Shown here: positions 60,137 through 64,000 of the stretch, one piece after another
Numbering within the stretch: position 1 is the first letter of the stretch
Layout: each line of letters begins with the position of its first letter
Assembly (NCBI GenBank): GCA_001599355.1
Contig: BCGQ01000002.1
Coordinates: 1,315,554 to 1,379,553 of the forward strand
Direction of reading: 5' to 3'
Length of the DNA: 64,000 nucleotides
Origin: Nakazawaea peltata
Lineage: Eukaryota; Ascomycota; Pichiomycetes; Alaninales; Pachysolenaceae
The notes under the pieces: model-generated
Databases searched by the model: none
Seen by the model: only the letters and a program-made list of their open reading frames with translations
What the model was told of the DNA's origin: nothing
Made by a program: the position numbers and the translations under genes

Positions 60137-63100
60137 CTACGCTTCTTGCTTAGCATTCCCTCCAGGCATCGATTTATCCCAGAAATCTAAACTAGCAACA
60201 ACGTCATATCCACGCTCATCTTCATACAGATACAATATCTCCTGAGAAGACGAATGAAGTAACCTGATATTCTCTCCATTTATAATTCTTATCAATTCCC
60301 CAGTCTCCACATGACGAATCTCAATAAAGTTCAAATCAAACAGAAGTAAATATGGATACCAAATAGCAAAACTCTGAGGTAAACCTTCCCAAGTAATCAA
60401 GAAATTGGATCTGGATCTCCATCCGTTTCTGTTCACGTAGAAAGAGAAATCAGAATAACTCAACAAGAAGTCACTATTAATTCTGTCGATCTCCAAAGGT
60501 TTCAATCCTTCTTTGTTGGTGACGAAATCCAATGAAGTGTCCAGAGGATCCAACAAAGACTCCATAGAGTTGGTTTCCATGCTGACAATCTCGAATCCTT
60601 TAGTACATCCCACACATAATTTAGTCTTGAGGAAACTAATAGACACTGGTTCACTGTTGAAATATAATTCTTTGGTCTCATTCTTAAACTTCTTCTTGTT
60701 CAATTTCTTCTGTTGAATAGGGTCGATTGGTTCGAATACTCTGATCAAATGATTAGATCCATTCTTCAGCAGACATACCAACATACGTCCGCTACAAATA
60801 CCCACACGGAAGAAAGACACATGAGTCATTAATTCCTTACCAACCTTAGCATTCTTATTTGAGTCTGGTTGTTGTTGTAAAATATCCAATGGCCAAGACA
60901 TCAATTTTTTGTCAGTCAATACTAAGAAGGTTTGGTACTCTTCCAATACTTCCAATTGGATCACATTGACCTTATTAATAACCTTAACAGGAACGCTGAC
61001 AACACGTTCGCCCAGCTCGCTGCGACGAATGTTGCTCACATACACACCTGAATCAGTTCCGTACAATAATCTTCTTCCTCCATCAAATGGAACTACACAG
61101 TTGATCTTATTATTGGAATCGAAGAATTTCTGCATCAATGGTGTTAAGGTGAATATATCATTCTGTTCGATCAACTTACGATGTTGCTCTTCTATCTTGT
61201 CCAATAATGTCCGTTGAGCAGTGAAGTTCGACAGGTATAAGGTGAGCTCATAACCTTTACGTCCAATATATAAAAATGTGAACGGGAACTTAGTCGAGTT
61301 GACGTTCATAGAAGATGAGATCGAGTTGGTGTACTGCAAAGTATTGATCAGTGAACTAGACGAGGTGAAATTGGTCGATCCATTTCTACTATGAGCACCA
61401 AACCCAGAGGTATGAGACGAAGTGAGAGTTAAAGATGACTGAGCACCAGACCCAGCTCCAGAAACACTCGTCTGGAATGTAGGTCTTCTTGTCAACTGTC
61501 TTAATGGAGTGCTGTCCTCATCTGTAGTGACAAATAACAATTGTAAAGGTATTGGCCTCTGATAAACCTTGTGTTGCTCACGCTTATTCACAATCTTAAT
61601 ACGTACAAATACCAAAGCATGGTCAAACAAATACACTTGGACTTCACCTTGGTTGTCCTTGTCGTCCTTCCTCTTCTTCAATATTCCATTGTACAATAAC
61701 CTTCTTTGTGGCAGAGTCAATTTCAAATCGACGTATTCTCTAGGACGGAATTGCAACTTCTGTTTCAACACGATCAACTCATGTCTGTCAGCCAGTTTAC
61801 CGGTCTCCAGATTAATTCTATTCAATACTTTCTCCAACAGCTCGATACATTTGTCCAAATTTTCATAGTCAGGATTCGAAGGCTCAGTGTTATGTTTGAT
61901 TGTCTTCAATAATAAGATATATTTTGGCATTCTTGTGGTTGGTTTGGAAAGGAAAGACGAGATATCCAATCTACGAGATTCTTTCAACCTTTCTGTTTCT
62001 TCGACAAAACGGGCAAATAACGGATTGGTGGTCTTTTGACGTTCGTATTCATACTTTCCGAACACTTGACCAGCTCCATAATAAACAAATGGCTCGAAAT
62101 GAGGGATATATTGTAACATGATATCGGAGATTTGATCTACAATTGGTTTTTGGTTCTGTCTACGAGTAAGCAGCTCGGCAAACTTGGAGTTCACCAGCAA
62201 AATCTCTTGGATCCCACTGAAAACAGTACGAATGAACTTCTCACGTTCACGTTCCGGAATGATATTACTTTCACGTAATGGTCTTATCCAGAAATCACGA
62301 ATGTATTCCAAATCCTTGACGAAATCACGTTCTGTGTAAATCAGTTCGAAGATCAGTTCTTGTCTCTTCAGTTCCTTCTTTCCTACGCTCTCCAATACAT
62401 CTTTAGGAACACTGTAGGACCACAAATGTTTGGATTCATCAGGCTCCATCAATGAAGTTAAATGGTTGTCATTACGTAAACCTCCTTGTGGTTTCAAATT
62501 CAATCTCAGTTGTTGTTCCAATCTACGAGGACATGCAATACTGTAACATAACCTATCTTTAGTACAAGTAGGCGAGTAACATTCGGTCAACAAAGTAAAG
62601 ACACCGTTGACTGGGATTGGCACGAGCTGTTGCAGTTGCAGCAGCTGCATGTTTCCAGCACCTGAGGGGGATCTTTGCTGTGGTTGTTGCAATTGAAGCT
62701 GGCCAGCAGAACTTGGTAAGAATTGAGATGGTTGTCCCATGACGGGAGAAGGAGAAGTAAGACTGTTATGACGACTCTCTTGATCTTCAAAGAAGGTAGT
62801 GACCGTATTGAATTGATACACTTCATTCTGGGTGTCTCTTAAACGATGTTCATAAGTAACATCATGGAAGAACCGCTGCAGATCTAAGGCACGACCCAAT
62901 AAAAGCAGTAAATTTCTATCGGAAGTACGAATTATGTGCAGAATCACATCCACCAGCTCGGCACCGGTGAAACAGTCTCTATATTCCAATCCATTTTTGA
63001 ATCTGGAGCCAAGCACGATACTGTCTTGGAACATTTGGGCCACACGGGATAAGAGGGCCGGGTAAATAGCTGGTCTCCGACTGGTGGTCATTATCAGTTT

Positions 63101-64000
63101 GGACAGGATGGAAGAGTTACTGACACTACGATCCATGTTCTTTAAAGTCAGTGAAGACGAGGATTTACGTTTGGAGAGTGAACCTTTCAGCAAGGAAGTG
63201 AAGCTTCGAGATTTTGAGCCCAAGCTTGGACTCACATTCCCAGTGGACGAGATATTAGATCCGCTTCCATTGGAATTCCCATAAGTATCTACCGAACCAG
63301 ATCCGTTCATATCTACTTTCTGTGGGATGATCCTACCACTAAGAGTAGTATTTGGTTTCATTGACTGCTGGTGATACTTGTCGTGAGATGCATTGAGAGA
63401 CATTGTCCTGGTCTGTTGGACTGGTGGTTGGTGGTAAAGCTCCTGATGGACGGCACCTGTCGATACTGAACGTAAACCTTGACCGTTCGCACCACCTTGT
63501 CTTCCGAAGAACCCGAGTCCTTGTTTTAGTATAGGACTACGTTGGTTATTTGGAGGGAAGTTTGCTTGTTGAGGGGAGTTTCTGAATCTCTCTGGGACAG
63601 CTTCTGGAAGGGAGGAAAGGTTTGTTTTGAGCAGTGGGAGCTGTTGGGGAGGTTGTTGGTGGTGCTGTGGTTGGTGGGGATGCTGATGGTGCTGTGGTTG
63701 GTGAGGGTGCTGTGGCTGATGCTGATGGTGAGCTTGCTGATGGTGAGGATGTGGACGCATTGAAGGAGCGGAAGCCACTCTTTGTTGGGGTTGGTAGTTT
63801 GAACGGGGTACCCCTGGGGCCATTTGATGATACAGATGGGAATTGGGGTGCGGCAGGTGCTGAGTCAGGTGATGAGGCAGGTGCTGATGATGCAGTTGAA
63901 CCTGATGATGCTGATCCATAGGACTTCTATGATTCTGTGGAATATGCTGTTGAGCCTGTGGTTGTTGAGCCTGGGGCTGGACCTGAGACTGCTGGATCGG
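60137..64000 (-). CDS. ROM2: Rho1 guanine nucleotide exchange factor, Rom2-type (5' end beyond the window)
   Basis: The minus-strand frame is open from 60137 to the right edge, so at least 1287 residues are present and the start is outside; ATG 63919 is internal. The order is a His/Gln/Pro-rich disordered region, a DEP domain (VFHDV-type, about 62810-63070), the Dbl-homology domain (YTERDFVKDLEYIRDFW through KPTTRMPKYILLLKTI, about 61780-62370), a PH domain with VQVYLFDHALVFVRIK, and a CNH domain at the C-terminus. This is the architecture of Rom1/Rom2, which activate Rho1 in the cell wall integrity pathway from Wsc/Mid sensors. Tus1 is the less likely alternative. Confidence 0.93.
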   Translation of the reverse strand, partial: PIQQSQVQPQAQQPQAQQHIPQNHRSPMDQHHQVQLHHQHLPHHLTQHLPHPNSHLYHQMAPGVPRSNYQPQQRVASAPSMRPHPHHQQAHHQHQPQHPHQPQHHQHPHQPQHHQQPPQQLPLLKTNLSSLPEAVPERFRNSPQQANFPPNNQRSPILKQGLGFFGRQGGANGQGLRSVSTGAVHQELYHQPPVQQTRTMSLNASHDKYHQQSMKPNTTLSGRIIPQKVDMNGSGSVDTYGNSNGSGSNISSTGNVSPSLGSKSRSFTSLLKGSLSKRKSSSSLTLKNMDRSVSNSSILSKLIMTTSRRPAIYPALLSRVAQMFQDSIVLGSRFKNGLEYRDCFTGAELVDVILHIIRTSDRNLLLLLGRALDLQRFFHDVTYEHRLRDTQNEVYQFNTVTTFFEDQESRHNSLTSPSPVMGQPSQFLPSSAGQLQLQQPQQRSPSGAGNMQLLQLQQLVPIPVNGVFTLLTECYSPTCTKDRLCYSIACPRRLEQQLRLNLKPQGGLRNDNHLTSLMEPDESKHLWSYSVPKDVLESVGKKELKRQELIFELIYTERDFVKDLEYIRDFWIRPLRESNIIPEREREKFIRTVFSGIQEILLVNSKFAELLTRRQNQKPIVDQISDIMLQYIPHFEPFVYYGAGQVFGKYEYERQKTTNPLFARFVEETERLKESRRLDISSFLSKPTTRMPKYILLLKTIKHNTEPSNPDYENLDKCIELLEKVLNRINLETGKLADRHELIVLKQKLQFRPREYVDLKLTLPQRRLLYNGILKKRKDDKDNQGEVQVYLFDHALVFVRIKIVNKREQHKVYQRPIPLQLLFVTTDEDSTPLRQLTRRPTFQTSVSGAGSGAQSSLTLTSSHTSGFGAHSRNGSTNFTSSSSLINTLQYTNSISSSMNVNSTKFPFTFLYIGRKGYELTLYLSNFTAQRTLLDKIEEQHRKLIEQNDIFTLTPLMQKFFDSNNKINCVVPFDGGRRLLYGTDSGVYVSNIRRSELGERVVSVPVKVINKVNVIQLEVLEEYQTFLVLTDKKLMSWPLDILQQQPDSNKNAKVGKELMTHVSFFRVGICSGRMLVCLLKNGSNHLIRVFEPIDPIQQKKLNKKKFKNETKELYFNSEPVSISFLKTKLCVGCTKGFEIVSMETNSMESLLDPLDTSLDFVTNKEGLKPLEIDRINSDFLLSYSDFSFYVNRNGWRSRSNFLITWEGLPQSFAIWYPYLLLFDLNFIEIRHVETGELIRIINGENIRLLHSSSQEILYLYEDERGYDVVASLDFWDKSMPGGNAKQEA

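Noticed and set aside
1-64000. CTG read as serine (Candida/Debaryomyces CUG-Ser1 clade)
   Set aside because: Conserved CTG columns match Ala, not Ser; for example the DEAH box and HECGHQAFS would become DESH and HQSF. Complex I alone does not imply the Ser clade.
1-64000. Transposons, LTR elements or viral remnants
   Set aside because: I looked for reverse transcriptase, integrase, transposase or capsid-like frames and for long terminal repeats and saw none.

Overview
This is nuclear DNA from a budding yeast (Saccharomycotina). It is gene-dense, with mostly single-exon genes, a few short introns (GTAAGT or GTGAGT donors, TACTAAC-type branch sites), two RNA polymerase III tRNA genes, and the mitochondrial complex I 75-kDa subunit that Saccharomyces lacks. 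The strongest single observation concerns the genetic code. CTG codons fall again and again on positions that are alanine in the family: the DEAH box of the ISWI ATPase, DVFEAYVGG of RNase III, HECGHQAFS of the delta-12 desaturase, and many sites in aldolase, NHP6, YHM2, YMC1, ARO7, ELO, SLY41 and CDC20. The window should therefore be read with CUG = Ala (NCBI table 26), which places the organism in the Pachysolen/Nakazawaea clade. Base composition looks richer in GC than I would expect for Pachysolen itself, so Nakazawaea or a relative seems likelier; that is a guess. Any standard-code translation will wrongly show Leu at CTG.

Layout. 1-8.3 kb: 5' part of a DUF89 phosphatase (HRT2-like), FBA1 aldolase, DEF1, NHP6, TIM10. 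8.6-19 kb: an IBTK-like ankyrin/RCC1/BTB protein, an alkyltransferase-like DNA repair protein, an ISW2-type remodeller with an ATG-only first exon, and the complex I 75-kDa subunit. 19.6-29 kb: RNase III (Rnt1/Dcr1-like) with two dsRNA-binding domains, CUS1, a three-exon HSBP1-like gene, RRG7, SNU66, CDC20. 29.4-42.5 kb: tRNA-Pro(UGG), the sporulation MAPK SMK1 (one intron), GID4/VID24, the carriers YMC1 and YHM2, ARO7, JID1, FAD2, SLY41. 42.6-49.8 kb: six tandem short-chain dehydrogenase/reductase genes, all on the minus strand, with a recently homogenised 198-bp block in two of them. 50.2-64 kb: tRNA-Ser(GCU), VPS15, TMH11 (TMEM14 family, two introns), a 4HBT_2/THEM6-like protein, an STP-like zinc-finger protein, a fatty acid elongase, and a ROM2-type Rho1 GEF that runs off the right edge.

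Most genes are housekeeping, and eukaryotic neighbours need not share a pathway. The accessory part is the SDR array. Its promoters carry TATA boxes, and one contains a perfect 12-bp inverted repeat whose half-site recurs upstream of a sister gene, which suggests inducible carbonyl-reducing enzymes under shared control. I saw no transposons, LTR elements, viral fossils or CRISPR arrays.
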